DNA of 64,000 nt from Archangium violaceum. Its GTDB lineage: Bacteria; Myxococcota; Myxococcia; Myxococcales; Myxococcaceae. A model generated the notes under the pieces. That model was not told the DNA's origin, did not search any database, and was given only the letters and a program-made list of their open reading frames with translations. Made by a program: the position numbers and the translations under genes. The DNA is taken from assembly GCF_016887565.1 (NCBI RefSeq), contig NZ_CP069396.1, positions 10,522,001-10,586,000 on the forward strand, written 5' to 3'. Of the stretch, positions 8,867 through 17,341 are shown piece after piece. Each line of letters opens with the position of its first letter. Position 1 is the first letter of the stretch.

Positions 8867-8929
8867 GCGGCCTCCTCATGCCCACTGTAGACGAGATCCG
8901 CGCGGGGCCCGGCATCCCGCGAGTCCAGC

Positions 8930-11014
8930 TCAGGGCACTGTGTAGAGGCCGACCACGTTCGGATCGAGCGTGGAGCTGACGAGGCGGATGCCGGTGGCGG
9001 TGCTGACGCTCGTGGGGCTGGTGACGCCCAGATCCGCCAGCGAAAACGTGACGGCCCCCAGCTTCGACTGAATCGTGCCCGCGGGGCTGCCGGTGACGCT
9101 CGAGACACCGCTCGTGTAGTTGATCGTCGCCAGCGCGTTGGACGTGTTGCCCGCGGCCGAGGCGGTGAACTGGCTCGCGAGCAGGGAGAGCGAGAACGAG
9201 CCGACCTGATTGTTCGACGCGTCGATCAGCGTGACGACGGTGTCGTCGCCGATGGTGCCGGAGGCGAGGGCGCTCTCGACGATGAAGAAGCGGGTCTTCG
9301 CGGTGAAGGCCGTGCCGAGCTGGAAGTTGCCCGTGCCCAGGTTGTTCGCGCCGTCCTGGACGGTGAGGCCCGAAGCGGCCGCATTGGCGGTCGCGGGCGT
9401 GGAGCCACGCGAGTTGGGCGTGTTGGTCCCCGTGATGCCACTGGCCGTCGCGCCGACGAGGTTCGTGAAGGTGCCCTCGGAGGTGGTGAGGGAGCTCAAC
9501 TGCGCGATGCCGGTGAGGTTCGCCGGGGTGCCAGCCGTCACCGAGCCCGTGAAGCTCGCCCCCGTGGCGGGCCTGGGCGCGGAGGACGCGCCCGGGTCGG
9601 GCAGAGTGGAGAACTCGTAGGCGATGCGGTGCAGGTTGGAGGCATCGGTGGCGCCAATGCCCAGGTCGGCCGCCGCGCTGCCCGAGCCGGTGGACAGGCC
9701 GCGCGGGTCGGCCCCGGTGATCTTCGTGAACAGCACCGCCGCGGAGAGGTAGCTGCCGTATTTGCTCGCATGGCGGCTGTCCGAGGCGCTCCAGAGGTTG
9801 AAGGTTCCCGGGGAGGTTCCATTGGAGGGATCCGGATCCGCCAGACCCTGGTCGATCGCGCGCAGGAACCCGTCCCCCACCCGGGCCACGCCCGTGAAGC
9901 CCAGGTCGTAATGGGCCTTGAAGTACGCGTTGCGCAGGTCGCTCTGCATCGCTTGCAGGCCCGCGGTGCCGGCCGTGTACCCCTGGTTCGTGACCGACGT
10001 GGGCGAAGCCCAGGTCTCGTACAGGAACACCCTGGCCGCCGGGTTGCCCGTCAACACGAGGTTCCGCAGGTTGCCGGCACCGGTGAAGAAGGCCGTGGGA
10101 TTGCCCCCCCGGGCGGTGGGCAGGGGAACCGTGCTGTTCTCCTGCAGGACGACGGTGTCCCAGGCGCGGCCGATGATCGCCGCCTTCGTGGCGTAGTGCC
10201 CGCCGAGGGTCTCGCCGCTGACCGTCTCGATGGTGACGTCGTAGGCCAACCCGGCCTGGACGGTCAGCTTCTTGAAGATGCCCGGCACACCGCCCTGCCC
10301 TGCTCCGTTGGCATCGGTGATCGCGCCCTTGTTGTACGAGTAGACCGGCTCCTCGTGGCCGTGGGTGAAGCTGTTGCCGACGAAGAGGATGCTGCCCCGG
10401 GAGCCGGTCCCGCCACCGGAGATGCCCAGCGTGAGCGTCTCCCACTCCTTCGCCGCGGCGGCGGAGGCAACGACGGTGCTGCCGCCAGCGTTGACCGCGG
10501 AGACGAACTGGCCGCTGACCGTCGTCTTCAGCGCGATCTTGTCGCCGTTGACGATGTCGCCGGTGCCGCTCAGCTTCACGATGCTGAGCTCTTCCCAGGC
10601 CAGGGGCGTCGTCGCCGTGAACCGGATGTTGCCGCCGCCGCCGTTGGTCGCCGAGCCCCACTGGCCGCTGCTCGACTGCAGCGTCACCACGTCTCCGCTG
10701 ACGAGCGAGCCGCCGTTGACGTCCGTGAGCGTGAACGTCTCCCACTCCTGGGCCTGCGTGCTGTACGCCATCAAGTCGGCGCCACCGCCCTGATCCGCGA
10801 CGAGGTAATGGCCCGACCAGGTCCGCAGGGAGACCGTCAACCGCGTCGCCGCGAGCGCCGCCTCCTGGGCGCCAGTGGCCTCGTCCTGCTCCAGCTCCGG
10901 GCCGCCAGCACAACCGGCGCTGACCGCGAGCAGGCTCATGGCCACGAACCCCCTCAGACGTATCCGGCGGGGGGGGCTCACGGGGAACGACTCATCCGAT
11001 CTGGTGCGGCGCAT
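8930..11014 (-). CDS. Lipoprotein with fascin-like repeats and an SGNH-type domain
   Basis: A 694-residue exported lipoprotein (lipobox VSAGC, Cys35; GGAGGAG before the ATG). Residues 60-197 form a beta-rich region with repeated modules (LRTWSGHYLVAD, LQSSSGQWGSA, KTTVSGQFVSAV, each ending in WETFTL or WETLTL), resembling fascin or beta-trefoil carbohydrate-binding repeats. Residues 207-455 begin with ILFVGNSFTHGH, an SGNH/GDSL block I with candidate nucleophile Ser215, as in DUF4886. A Ser/Thr/Gly-rich C-terminal beta region follows. This suggests an envelope-anchored esterase or deacetylase with a sugar-binding module. The His of block V was not located with certainty. Confidence 0.7.
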   Translation of the reverse strand: MRRTRSDESFPVSPPRRIRLRGFVAMSLLAVSAGCAGGPELEQDEATGAQEAALAATRLTVSLRTWSGHYLVADQGGGADLMAYSTQAQEWETFTLTDVNGGSLVSGDVVTLQSSSGQWGSATNGGGGNIRFTATTPLAWEELSIVKLSGTGDIVNGDKIALKTTVSGQFVSAVNAGGSTVVASAAAAKEWETLTLGISGGGTGSRGSILFVGNSFTHGHEEPVYSYNKGAITDANGAGQGGVPGIFKKLTVQAGLAYDVTIETVSGETLGGHYATKAAIIGRAWDTVVLQENSTVPLPTARGGNPTAFFTGAGNLRNLVLTGNPAARVFLYETWASPTSVTNQGYTAGTAGLQAMQSDLRNAYFKAHYDLGFTGVARVGDGFLRAIDQGLADPDPSNGTSPGTFNLWSASDSRHASKYGSYLSAAVLFTKITGADPRGLSTGSGSAAADLGIGATDASNLHRIAYEFSTLPDPGASSAPRPATGASFTGSVTAGTPANLTGIAQLSSLTTSEGTFTNLVGATASGITGTNTPNSRGSTPATANAAASGLTVQDGANNLGTGNFQLGTAFTAKTRFFIVESALASGTIGDDTVVTLIDASNNQVGSFSLSLLASQFTASAAGNTSNALATINYTSGVSSVTGSPAGTIQSKLGAVTFSLADLGVTSPTSVSTATGIRLVSSTLDPNVVGLYTVP

Positions 11015-11114
11015 GGAGATTCTCCTCCTCGATGGCGAGGATTCACGACAAAGACCATCTGAAGGAGAATACGCGTTTTACCTGGAAAGGATGATGCTTA
11101 TTCGTCTCGAACCC

Positions 11115-11795
11115 TCAGAGCCCCGAGGGAGCGCGGGGAGCGGACGCGGAGGCCGCTGAGGAACGGGGCTTGCCCGCCGCGTCGGCGGCCTCCGTCCAGG
11201 TGACGTGATAGGCGCAGCGCTCACTGCCGTTCTTGCGGCAGGGCCCGGAGGAATCATGGGTGAGCAGGGCCGTGGGCTGGAACCGCTGCGCCATCGCGAT
11301 GATGATGCCCTGGTCGAAGTCACACGGATACGGCGTGGTGCTCTCGAGGGTGATCAGATTCTTCCCCGGAACATGCGCGTAGCCGTAGTGCCCGATGCCC
11401 TCGCGGATTTCACCCGTGACGGGATTGAACATGGCCTCCCCCTCCACGGCGTGATTCATGTGATAGGCGATCTCGATGCATTTCAAGGCACTGTGAATGT
11501 CCGTCACCGTCGGCGGAAAGACCGCGTTCTTCGGAGTCGTCATCCCCGACTGATAGAGAAGGAAGTTGCCGAACTCCTTCTCAATCCGATTCAGGACATT
11601 GAGCCAACGCTCGAGCGGGTACCATCTGCCCGCGTCGAACTTTACCGTCCCGCTGCCATCATCGATGCCCAGGCCCTCCTCGACGAGGATGCTGTTGGCG
11701 ATGAGGGTGAACGACCCGAATCCATCGATGACGATCTGCAGATTCGAGCCCAGGACCTGGAATTTTCCGGCATCGATATGGCTTCTCATGGCCAT
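11115..11795 (-). CDS. Uncharacterised protein, possibly V4R-like sensor
   Basis: A 226-residue soluble protein without a signal peptide. The end of its folded part, CRKNGSERCAYHVTW (Cys186 and Cys194), resembles the Cys-x-G-x-Cys-x-aromatic end of V4R and heme-NO-binding-like sensor domains (compare the myxobacterial TIGR02265 group). A third cysteine is Cys158. The middle (HVPGKNLITLESTTPYP and DFDQGIIIAMAQRF) is compatible with that fold. The last 25 residues are an Ala/Ser/Pro tail. No output domain is attached. Two tandem palindromes lie 120-150 bases upstream. The family assignment is weak; it could equally be an unnamed myxobacterial family. Confidence 0.4.
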   Translation of the reverse strand: MAMRSHIDAGKFQVLGSNLQIVIDGFGSFTLIANSILVEEGLGIDDGSGTVKFDAGRWYPLERWLNVLNRIEKEFGNFLLYQSGMTTPKNAVFPPTVTDIHSALKCIEIAYHMNHAVEGEAMFNPVTGEIREGIGHYGYAHVPGKNLITLESTTPYPCDFDQGIIIAMAQRFQPTALLTHDSSGPCRKNGSERCAYHVTWTEAADAAGKPRSSAASASAPRAPSGL

Positions 11796-11916
11796 ACCTT
11801 AAGCAAGCCATGTGCCCGGCCACATGAGCGGCTCGCGGCCACAAGTGACCGCGAAATTTCTGAGGCCATGATGCCCAACGCCAGAAAAGTCAGCGCAGCC
11901 CGCTTACCGGTTTGAA

Positions 11917-11947
11917 GTCATCCATGACCGCGATGTCATTCATGACA
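11917..11947. promoter_or_regulatory. Two tandem palindromic operator-like sites
   Basis: Two near-identical inverted repeats sit 18 bases apart, start to start: GTCATCCATGAC at 11917-11928 and TGTCATTCATGACA at 11934-11947. Each has arms GTCAT/ATGAC around two bases. They lie in the only sizeable gap of this leftward block, upstream of the V4R-like gene and four bases beyond the nitroreductase stop. Paired dyads with this spacing are typical of dimeric regulators binding cooperatively. The regulator is unknown. Confidence 0.5.
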
Positions 11948-11950
11948 GCG

Positions 11951-12553
11951 TTATTCGAGGCGGCACGCCTCCTCGAAGTCCAGCCGGGGACCACGCGGGT
12001 GCAATCTTGCCGGGTCTCCGTAGCCGAGGTTGAGCAGGAAGTTGCTCTTCCAGGAGGTGCCCGCGAGGAAGGCCGCGTCCACCTTGGCGTTGTCGAAGCC
12101 CGCCATGGGACCGCAGTCCAGTCCGAGCGCGCGGGCGGCGAGGATGAGGTAGGCCCCCTGGAGCGAGCCGTTCAGGAGCGCCTGCCTCTCGCGAGCCTCG
12201 GGCGGCAGCTTGTCGAACACCGCCTTCATGTCCCTGGCGGGGAAGAGCCGGGGCAGCTGCTCGTGGAAGCGGGTGTCGTAGGCGACGATGACCGTCACCG
12301 GGGCGGTCATCGTCTTCTCCACGTTGCCGGCGGACAGGGCGGGCTTGAGCCGCTCCTTGGCCTCGGGGCTCTTCACGAAGACCAGGCGCGCGGGGTTGGA
12401 GTTGGCCGAGGTGGGCGGCATCCGGGCCAGCGTCCACAGCTGGCGCAACAGCGGCTCCTCCACGGGGCGCGCCGCCCAACCGTTGTGAGTGCGCGCCTCG
12501 AGGAAGAGCGTGTCGAGAACGTCGGTATCCAGGGGAGTGTTGCGTGGGTGCAT
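11951..12553 (-). CDS. Nitroreductase, RutE-like (malonic semialdehyde reductase family)
   Basis: A 200-residue FMN-dependent nitroreductase-fold protein close to RutE in length (E. coli RutE is 196). Shared landmarks, recalled from RutE, are [11 protein letters not shown] near the start, [55 protein letters not shown] and [18 protein letters not shown] immediately precedes the ATG at 12553, and the longer upstream frame is not needed. RutE reduces malonic semialdehyde in pyrimidine breakdown. No other rut gene is visible here, so in this context it may instead act as a flavin or nitro reductase for the monooxygenase encoded 50 bases upstream. Confidence 0.85.
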   Translation of the reverse strand: MHPRNTPLDTDVLDTLFLEARTHNGWAARPVEEPLLRQLWTLARMPPTSANSNPARLVFVKSPEAKERLKPALSAGNVEKTMTAPVTVIVAYDTRFHEQLPRLFPARDMKAVFDKLPPEARERQALLNGSLQGAYLILAARALGLDCGPMAGFDNAKVDAAFLAGTSWKSNFLLNLGYGDPARLHPRGPRLDFEEACRLE

Positions 12554-12603
12554 TCCTCCGTGCGTAGCGGAGCGGCGGCCCCCACGCAAGCCGCCGCATC
12601 CGC

Positions 12604-13638
12604 TCAGGCCGTGCCGCGCCTGGGCGTAATGACGGCGGAGGCGAAGCGCTCCATCTCCTCGAGCTGGGGACTCATCTGGAGCAGCAACAAATCCACCCCG
12701 GCGGCCTCGAACTCGGCGATGCGCTCGCGCACGCGCGCGGGCGTGCCCACCAGCCCCGGCCGCAGGCCCCGGTTGGACACCGAGTACTCCTTGATCTTCA
12801 GCTCCCGCTCCAGCTGCGTGCCGGACAGCCACTGATCGAAGTTGGCGAAGCCCGGGGCCTGGGGATCCAACGTGGTGATGCGCTCGACCTCGGCGTCGGC
12901 CTCCGCCTGGCTGTCGCGCACGATGGCGTAGGCGGCCATGCCATAGCGCATGGGGGGCAGACCCTCCCGCTCGCGGCGCGCGCGCATGTCGGCGATCTTC
13001 GAGGAGATGACCTCCGGCTCGTCGCCGTGCATGACGTAGGCGTCACACTGGCGGGCGATCATCTGCTTGGCGGCCTCGGACTCACCGCCCGCGTAGAGGG
13101 TGGGACGGGGCGAGGCCAGGGGCTTGGGCTCGCAGATGGCATCCTTGAGCTGGTAGCGCTGCCCCTCGAAGCTGAACGGGGTCTGGGACCACAGTCCGTC
13201 CACCACCCGCAGCCACTCGGTGGTCCGCGCATAGCGGTCATCGTGCTGGTCGAACTGCAGGCCGTATTGATTGGCCTCGTCCGCCCACCAGGAGGACACC
13301 ACGTTGAGCGCCAGCCGGCCTCCGGCGATGCGGTCGATGTTGGCGGCCTGCTTGGCGAACAGGGCGGGGTGGTGGAAGTTGGGGCGCACCGCGACCATCA
13401 GCTCGAGCTTGTGCGTGACGGCGGCGAGCGCCGCGGCGGTGGACCAGGCGTCCATGGCCGGCTCGCGCACGCCCTTGATGTCATTGAGGTTGAGCTCGGC
13501 GATGAGCGTCAGGTCGTAGCCGATCTCCTCGGCCCGGCGGCACAGCCGGCTCATGTACTCCCAGCTCGCCTCCATCTTCTCGTCGCGCACGTTGCGCAGC
13601 CAGCCGCCGAAGACGGGGGCCCAGAAGCCGTACCTCAT
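12604..13638 (-). CDS. LLM-class flavin-dependent monooxygenase
   Basis: A 344-residue luciferase-like (LLM) TIM-barrel monooxygenase (Bac_luciferase, PF00296). Typical segments are [84 protein letters not shown] and [16 protein letters not shown]. It resembles the dimethylsulfone (SfnG) and alkanesulfonate monooxygenase branch, which uses FMNH2 from a separate reductase. The substrate is not established. Its start codon overlaps the stop of the upstream ATP-grasp gene by four bases (ATGA), showing translational coupling. The longer frame upstream of 13638 is the antisense-like part of that gene. Confidence 0.9.
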   Translation of the reverse strand: MRYGFWAPVFGGWLRNVRDEKMEASWEYMSRLCRRAEEIGYDLTLIAELNLNDIKGVREPAMDAWSTAAALAAVTHKLELMVAVRPNFHHPALFAKQAANIDRIAGGRLALNVVSSWWADEANQYGLQFDQHDDRYARTTEWLRVVDGLWSQTPFSFEGQRYQLKDAICEPKPLASPRPTLYAGGESEAAKQMIARQCDAYVMHGDEPEVISSKIADMRARREREGLPPMRYGMAAYAIVRDSQAEADAEVERITTLDPQAPGFANFDQWLSGTQLERELKIKEYSVSNRGLRPGLVGTPARVRERIAEFEAAGVDLLLLQMSPQLEEMERFASAVITPRRGTA

Positions 13639-14570
13639 GCCGCCTCCCCGCGCCGCCGGGCGGCCAGGACCTCGAGGAGGTAGTCCGCCAGCTTCTCGTG
13701 CGGCTCCCACCCCAGCACCTCGAGGGGTTTGGCCACGAAGTTGGACAGCCCGTTGATGTCGTAGAAGCGGCGCGTGCCGTCGCGGTCGTCGATCATGTAC
13801 TCGATGCCGCACAGCTCCATGTTCGCCGCGCGTGAAATGGTCTCCACGGCGCGGATGGTGTCGGCGTCCAGCGTGGTCTGCTCGATGGTGATCTTGGGTT
13901 TGCCCACCATGCACGCGTCCGCGGGGCACAGGTCGAAGGAGCCGCCGTCGGTGGTCAAGGAGATGGCGTAGAGGAAGCGTCCGGCCAGGGTCTCCGCGCG
14001 CACGATGCGGCTGCCGCGGGTGGGGATGTACTCCTGGACGAGCGTGACGCTGTCGATGCTGGTGGGCGTGGTGCCGTCGGCGACGGCCTGGACGAGCTGC
14101 TCCATGCTGTCATAGCGAACGACGCCGGCGCCCGAGCCGCCGATGTTGACCTTGACCACGATGGGGAAGCGCAGGCCCTGGGCGGCGCGGGGCAGATCGG
14201 CCCGGCGATGCACCACGCGCGTGGCCGGGGTCGCGTAGCCCAGCGAGTTGATGAGCGACAGCTGGCGGGCCTTGGACGTGTCCACCGCGAGGGTCGGGTT
14301 GCCGTTGATGATGCGGGCGCCGCACTGCTCCCAGTGGGAGTAGAGGGACTGGGCGTAGAAGATGCCGTGCTCGTCCTGGCGCAGGAAGGAGCTCATCGCC
14401 ACGCGGCTGAAGATGACCGGCGCGGGCGGCGTGCGGTCATTCAGGTCGAAGAAGTGCTCGTCGAGGCGCAGCGGCACGTAGGGGATGCCGCGCCGCTCGA
14501 GCGTGGCGAACAGGGGCTTGAACCACTCGGGGTGCTCGTAGAAGACGGCGAGCTGGGGCTGGGTGCTCAT
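13635..14570 (-). CDS. ATP-grasp ligase, RimK-like
   Basis: A 311-residue ATP-grasp enzyme. The N-terminal pre-grasp domain (about 1-105) starts QLAVFYEHPEWFKPLF. The ATP-binding domain contains PIVVKVNIGGSGAGVVRY (glycine loop and nucleotide-binding lysine), TLVQEYIPTRGSRIVRAE and the metal-binding end LCGIEYMIDDRDGTRRFYDINGLSNF, with Glu and the D-x-N motif. It resembles RimK/glutathione-synthetase-like ligases that form amide bonds from a carboxyl-phosphate. It is the first gene of an operon (AGGTGA before the ATG; four-base overlap with the monooxygenase). It may tailor an amino acid, peptide or siderophore-like product; the substrate is unknown. Confidence 0.85.
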   Translation of the reverse strand: MSTQPQLAVFYEHPEWFKPLFATLERRGIPYVPLRLDEHFFDLNDRTPPAPVIFSRVAMSSFLRQDEHGIFYAQSLYSHWEQCGARIINGNPTLAVDTSKARQLSLINSLGYATPATRVVHRRADLPRAAQGLRFPIVVKVNIGGSGAGVVRYDSMEQLVQAVADGTTPTSIDSVTLVQEYIPTRGSRIVRAETLAGRFLYAISLTTDGGSFDLCPADACMVGKPKITIEQTTLDADTIRAVETISRAANMELCGIEYMIDDRDGTRRFYDINGLSNFVAKPLEVLGWEPHEKLADYLLEVLAARRRGEAA

Positions 14571-14784
14571 GGGGGGGTGTCACCTGAAACGGGGGGCGGG
14601 GAAATCGGGCGAGCACCTTAACAACGTGGGCCTGGCGCTGCACGCACGACCAGAGAAAAAGGGTGCCCGCCATGGACAGAAAGTCCGCCAGCGTTGCACC
14701 TGGAGTGTCAGAGCCCTCGTTAGAGTAGCAACTGAGTTTGATTTGAACTGCTGGTCGGTTACGCACAACCCAAGGGGTCTGTCT
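14571..14784. other. Divergent intergenic region
   Basis: This 214-base gap separates the leftward ATP-grasp operon from the rightward PPC lipoprotein gene and must hold both promoters. It is more A/T-rich than its surroundings around 14700-14760. No convincing -35/-10 pair or operator dyad could be assigned. Short frames across it have no coding bias. Confidence 0.4.
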
Positions 14785-15918
14785 GTGAATTCAATTTCCA
14801 AGAAGATGATGTACGCCGCGTGTTTCGCGCTGGCGGCGGCATGTGGGCCGGATGCTCTCTCGGGGGCGGAGGTCCCGGAGCTCGCGCCGAAGCCCGACCT
14901 CGCGGCGCTCCGGCAACCGCTCGCGGGAGATTGCACCACCACGTATTCGCTCACCAAGGACGTGGCGAAGACGAACCTGTCAGGTACGGTGGGCAGCTGG
15001 TCCTGCATCTACAAATTGACCGTCCCGAGCGGTGCGGCGGGGCTTGCGTTCAAGACGTCAGGCGGGACGGGTGACGCGGATCTGTACGTCCGTTATGGCC
15101 TCACGCCGGACGCGACCTCGTACGACTGCCATTCGCTGAGTACGACCAATGAGGACCAATGCCTCATCGCGTCGCCCCAGGCCGGTACGTATTACGTCCG
15201 GCTCTACGGATACGGCGACTACACCGGCGCGAGCCTGACGGGTACCTACGGAGTGTCCTGCACCAGCACCACCATCATGGACGTGGGGCGCACGTATTCG
15301 AACATCAACGCGCCGCAGGGACTGTTCTCGTGCGGGTACCTGCTCACGGTTCCTTCCGGCGTGAACAGCGTGACGTTCACGACTTCAGGGGGCACGGGGA
15401 ACGCCGACCTCTACGTCCGCAGAAGCGACTGGCCCAGGGCGGACACGTACGATTGCAGGTCGACGGGCTACAGCAACAGCGAGACGTGCACGTTGTATTA
15501 CCCGAGCGCTGGAACGTATTACATCAAGCTCTACGGCACCTCCGCGAGCAGCGGGGTTCAGCTCCTGGCCACCCTGGATCGCCCCTATACCGCGTCCGTC
15601 CTCGTTCGCGGACAGCCCTACGTCGACGTCTCCATGTCCGCGGGCGAGCAGCGCCGGTACGAAATCGACATGCCGTGGGGAAAGAGTGACGTCCAGTTCT
15701 TCACCTCCGGCGGCACCGGCAACGCGAACCTGTACGTGAAGTACGAACAGGCGCCCACTCCCTATTCCCATGACTGCAGGAATGAGAATTACGGGAATGA
15801 CGCCTCGTGCCTGATGGGCTGGGGCAAGACGGGCCGCTACTACGTCCTCGTCGAAGCGAAGGAAGTGCCTGTCACCGGCCTGCGCATCGGCGTGAGCTAC
15901 ACGGACTACTACAACTAG
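14785..15918 (+). CDS. Lipoprotein with three PPC domains
   Basis: A 377-residue exported lipoprotein (GTG start at 14785 with AAGGGG upstream; lipobox LAAAC). The mature part is three pre-peptidase C-terminal (PPC, PF04151) beta-sandwich modules at about 60-150, 160-250 and 265-370. Each shows the core FxTSGGTG(D/N)A(D/N)LYV(R/K) and a disulfide-like Cys pair (YDCxxxxxxNExxC and variants); the first two modules also carry AGTYYV(I)RLYG-type repeats. PPC modules normally sit after secreted proteases and may bind surfaces, but no protease domain is present here. It is likely an adhesin-like or accessory envelope protein. Confidence 0.8.
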   Translation: MNSISKKMMYAACFALAAACGPDALSGAEVPELAPKPDLAALRQPLAGDCTTTYSLTKDVAKTNLSGTVGSWSCIYKLTVPSGAAGLAFKTSGGTGDADLYVRYGLTPDATSYDCHSLSTTNEDQCLIASPQAGTYYVRLYGYGDYTGASLTGTYGVSCTSTTIMDVGRTYSNINAPQGLFSCGYLLTVPSGVNSVTFTTSGGTGNADLYVRRSDWPRADTYDCRSTGYSNSETCTLYYPSAGTYYIKLYGTSASSGVQLLATLDRPYTASVLVRGQPYVDVSMSAGEQRRYEIDMPWGKSDVQFFTSGGTGNANLYVKYEQAPTPYSHDCRNENYGNDASCLMGWGKTGRYYVLVEAKEVPVTGLRIGVSYTDYYN

Positions 15919-15930
15919 TCGTCGGGGACC

Positions 15931-15960
15931 CGAGACACGGCTGTCAGGGTCTCGAATTTT
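15931..15960 (+). terminator. Rho-independent terminator candidate
   Basis: CGAGAC at 15931-15936 pairs with GTCTCG at 15949-15954 over a 12-base loop, followed by AATTTT. It begins 13 bases after the PPC lipoprotein stop. The short U-rich tail is rare in this GC-rich window, which supports a terminator. Confidence 0.5.
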
Positions 15961-16081
15961 CCACGGAACATGACGGGGGCGTCGGACAAGACGCTTCCGC
16001 ACAGGGGCTCGCGTCGCGGGAGTGGACTGGTCCAGCGTTTGCTGATGGCCCGGCACACTCGAAGTGCACGGGAGTCGTGGA

Positions 16082-16705
16082 ATGAAGAAGACCTGTAGCC
16101 TGGCGGTATGCCTCCTCACGGCAACGGCGTGGGCCCAGCCCGGGGAGCCCTCGGTGTCCGTCTGGGTCCAACCCGTGGGCACGCTCGCGTTCGGGCTCGC
16201 GGGGCCGCTGGTGGGCCCAGGCACCTCGTACCTCACGCTGCCCGTGGGGATGAACGTCCCCCTGAGTCCCACGCAGGAGCTGGTGTTCGAGGTCACCCCC
16301 TTCCTGAGCCGCCAGGACTGCGAGGGCCCCTGCAGCACGCGCGCACTCGCCCTGGCGGTGGGGAGCGCATGGAGCCTGTCTCCCCATTCCTCGCGGGGCA
16401 GCTTCTTCATCCAGCCGAAGGTGATGGGGCTCGTGTCCCGGGACAAGGGTGTCTCCGGCGGCGACAGTCCGTGGATGGAGACGGGAAGCCAGCTCTCGCT
16501 GGGGCTCGACGTGGGCTACCGCGTGAGGAGCGAGCACCTCTTCCTGGCGTTCGTGCTGGGCGGCAGCGTGGGGAGGGGCTGGAACGTCCCGGCCTCCAGC
16601 TCGAGCATCTTCACCTCCTTCCTCGACTGGCCCCAGGGCCGTCGCGAGAGCAAGTGGGTCTACGATCTCAACCTCAATCTCCTACGAATCGGCGCGAGCT
16701 TCTGA
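16082..16705 (+). CDS. Exported protein, outer-membrane beta-barrel-like
   Basis: A 207-residue protein with a cleavable signal peptide (MKKTCSLAVCLLTATAWA, then cleavage before QPGEP). The ATG at 16082 is chosen because it directly begins the signal; the frame is open 18 bases further upstream. The mature part alternates hydrophobic and polar residues in amphipathic strands (LVFEVTPFLS, FFIQPKVMGLVS, QLSLGLDVGYRV, FLAFVLGGSVGRGW) and ends in LLRIGASF with a terminal Phe. Both are typical of outer-membrane barrels inserted by the BAM complex. No specific family is recognised. Two cysteines near residue 82 may form a disulfide. Confidence 0.6.
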   Translation: MKKTCSLAVCLLTATAWAQPGEPSVSVWVQPVGTLAFGLAGPLVGPGTSYLTLPVGMNVPLSPTQELVFEVTPFLSRQDCEGPCSTRALALAVGSAWSLSPHSSRGSFFIQPKVMGLVSRDKGVSGGDSPWMETGSQLSLGLDVGYRVRSEHLFLAFVLGGSVGRGWNVPASSSSIFTSFLDWPQGRRESKWVYDLNLNLLRIGASF

Positions 16706-16777
16706 CGAACGAGTGCTGGTGGAACCGGAGAACACGACCGTACACTGCCGCCCCCTTTTCCACGGGAGTGCGCCCTC

Positions 16778-17167
16778 ATGAAGCTCGGTTACGTCATCCT
16801 CTACGTCCCGGACGTGCCCGCCACCGTCGCCTTCTACGAGAAGGCCTTCGGCCTGCAACGCCGCTTCCTCCATGAGAGTGGCCAGTACGCGGAGCTGGAG
16901 ACCGGCGTCACGGCGCTGGCGTTCGCCTCGGAAGGCATGGCGAAGCAGAACGGACTCACCGTGCGCTTCCACCGGCCGAAGGAGGACGCGGCCGCGGTGG
17001 AGGTGGCGCTCGTCACGCCGGATGTCGAGGCCGCCTTCGAGCGCGCGGTGAAGGCTGGCGCCCAGGCCGCCCAACCCCCCAAGCAAAAGCCCTGGGGGCA
17101 GACGGTGGCCTACGTGCGGGACCTCGACGGAGTGCTGGTGGAGCTCTGTACCCCGATGTCCGCTTGA
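16778..17167 (+). CDS. VOC (glyoxalase/bleomycin-resistance-like) protein
   Basis: A 129-residue single-domain VOC protein with the paired beta-alpha-beta-beta-beta modules. Visible features are the start LGYVILYVPDVPATVAFYEKAFGL, a middle strand YAELETGVTALAFAS, the second module VEVALVTPDVEAAFERAVKAGA and the end GQTVAYVRDLDGVLVELCTP, with the conserved C-terminal Glu metal ligand. An N-terminal metal-ligand His is not evident, so activity as a true glyoxalase is doubtful. It is probably a small dioxygenase-like or binding protein of unknown substrate and appears to be a single-gene unit, followed by a strong hairpin. Confidence 0.85.
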   Translation: MKLGYVILYVPDVPATVAFYEKAFGLQRRFLHESGQYAELETGVTALAFASEGMAKQNGLTVRFHRPKEDAAAVEVALVTPDVEAAFERAVKAGAQAAQPPKQKPWGQTVAYVRDLDGVLVELCTPMSA

Positions 17168-17174
17168 TTCCCGC

Positions 17175-17194
17175 CGCTCCCAGCGGTGGGAGCG
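17175..17194 (+). terminator. Hairpin after the VOC gene
   Basis: A perfect eight-base inverted repeat, CGCTCCCA / TGGGAGCG, with a four-base GCGG loop starts eight bases after the stop codon. No U-tract follows. Position and stem strength suggest a terminator. Confidence 0.5.
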
Positions 17195-17341
17195 CGTCGG
17201 CGGATGTAGTCATCCGCACGCGGACAGGACCCGCCCTCCTCGGGAAACCAGGTGATGACCCGAAAAACGGGGATCGGCGCTCTAGAAGGCAAGAAGTCGC
17301 CGCCAATTCCGTTTCATGGGGCCGATCCCGAGGAGAGCAAC

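Noticed and set aside
8649-10913. 754-codon minus-strand frame overlapping the SGNH lipoprotein
   Set aside because: Alternative frame of the same strand, with Arg/Gly/Gln-rich composition, crossing from the lipoprotein into the P450 gene. The lipoprotein frame has signal and motifs.
14437-14766. 109-codon minus-strand frame overlapping the start of the ATP-grasp gene
   Set aside because: It begins in the intergenic promoter region and continues in a wrong frame of the ligase gene; no motif.
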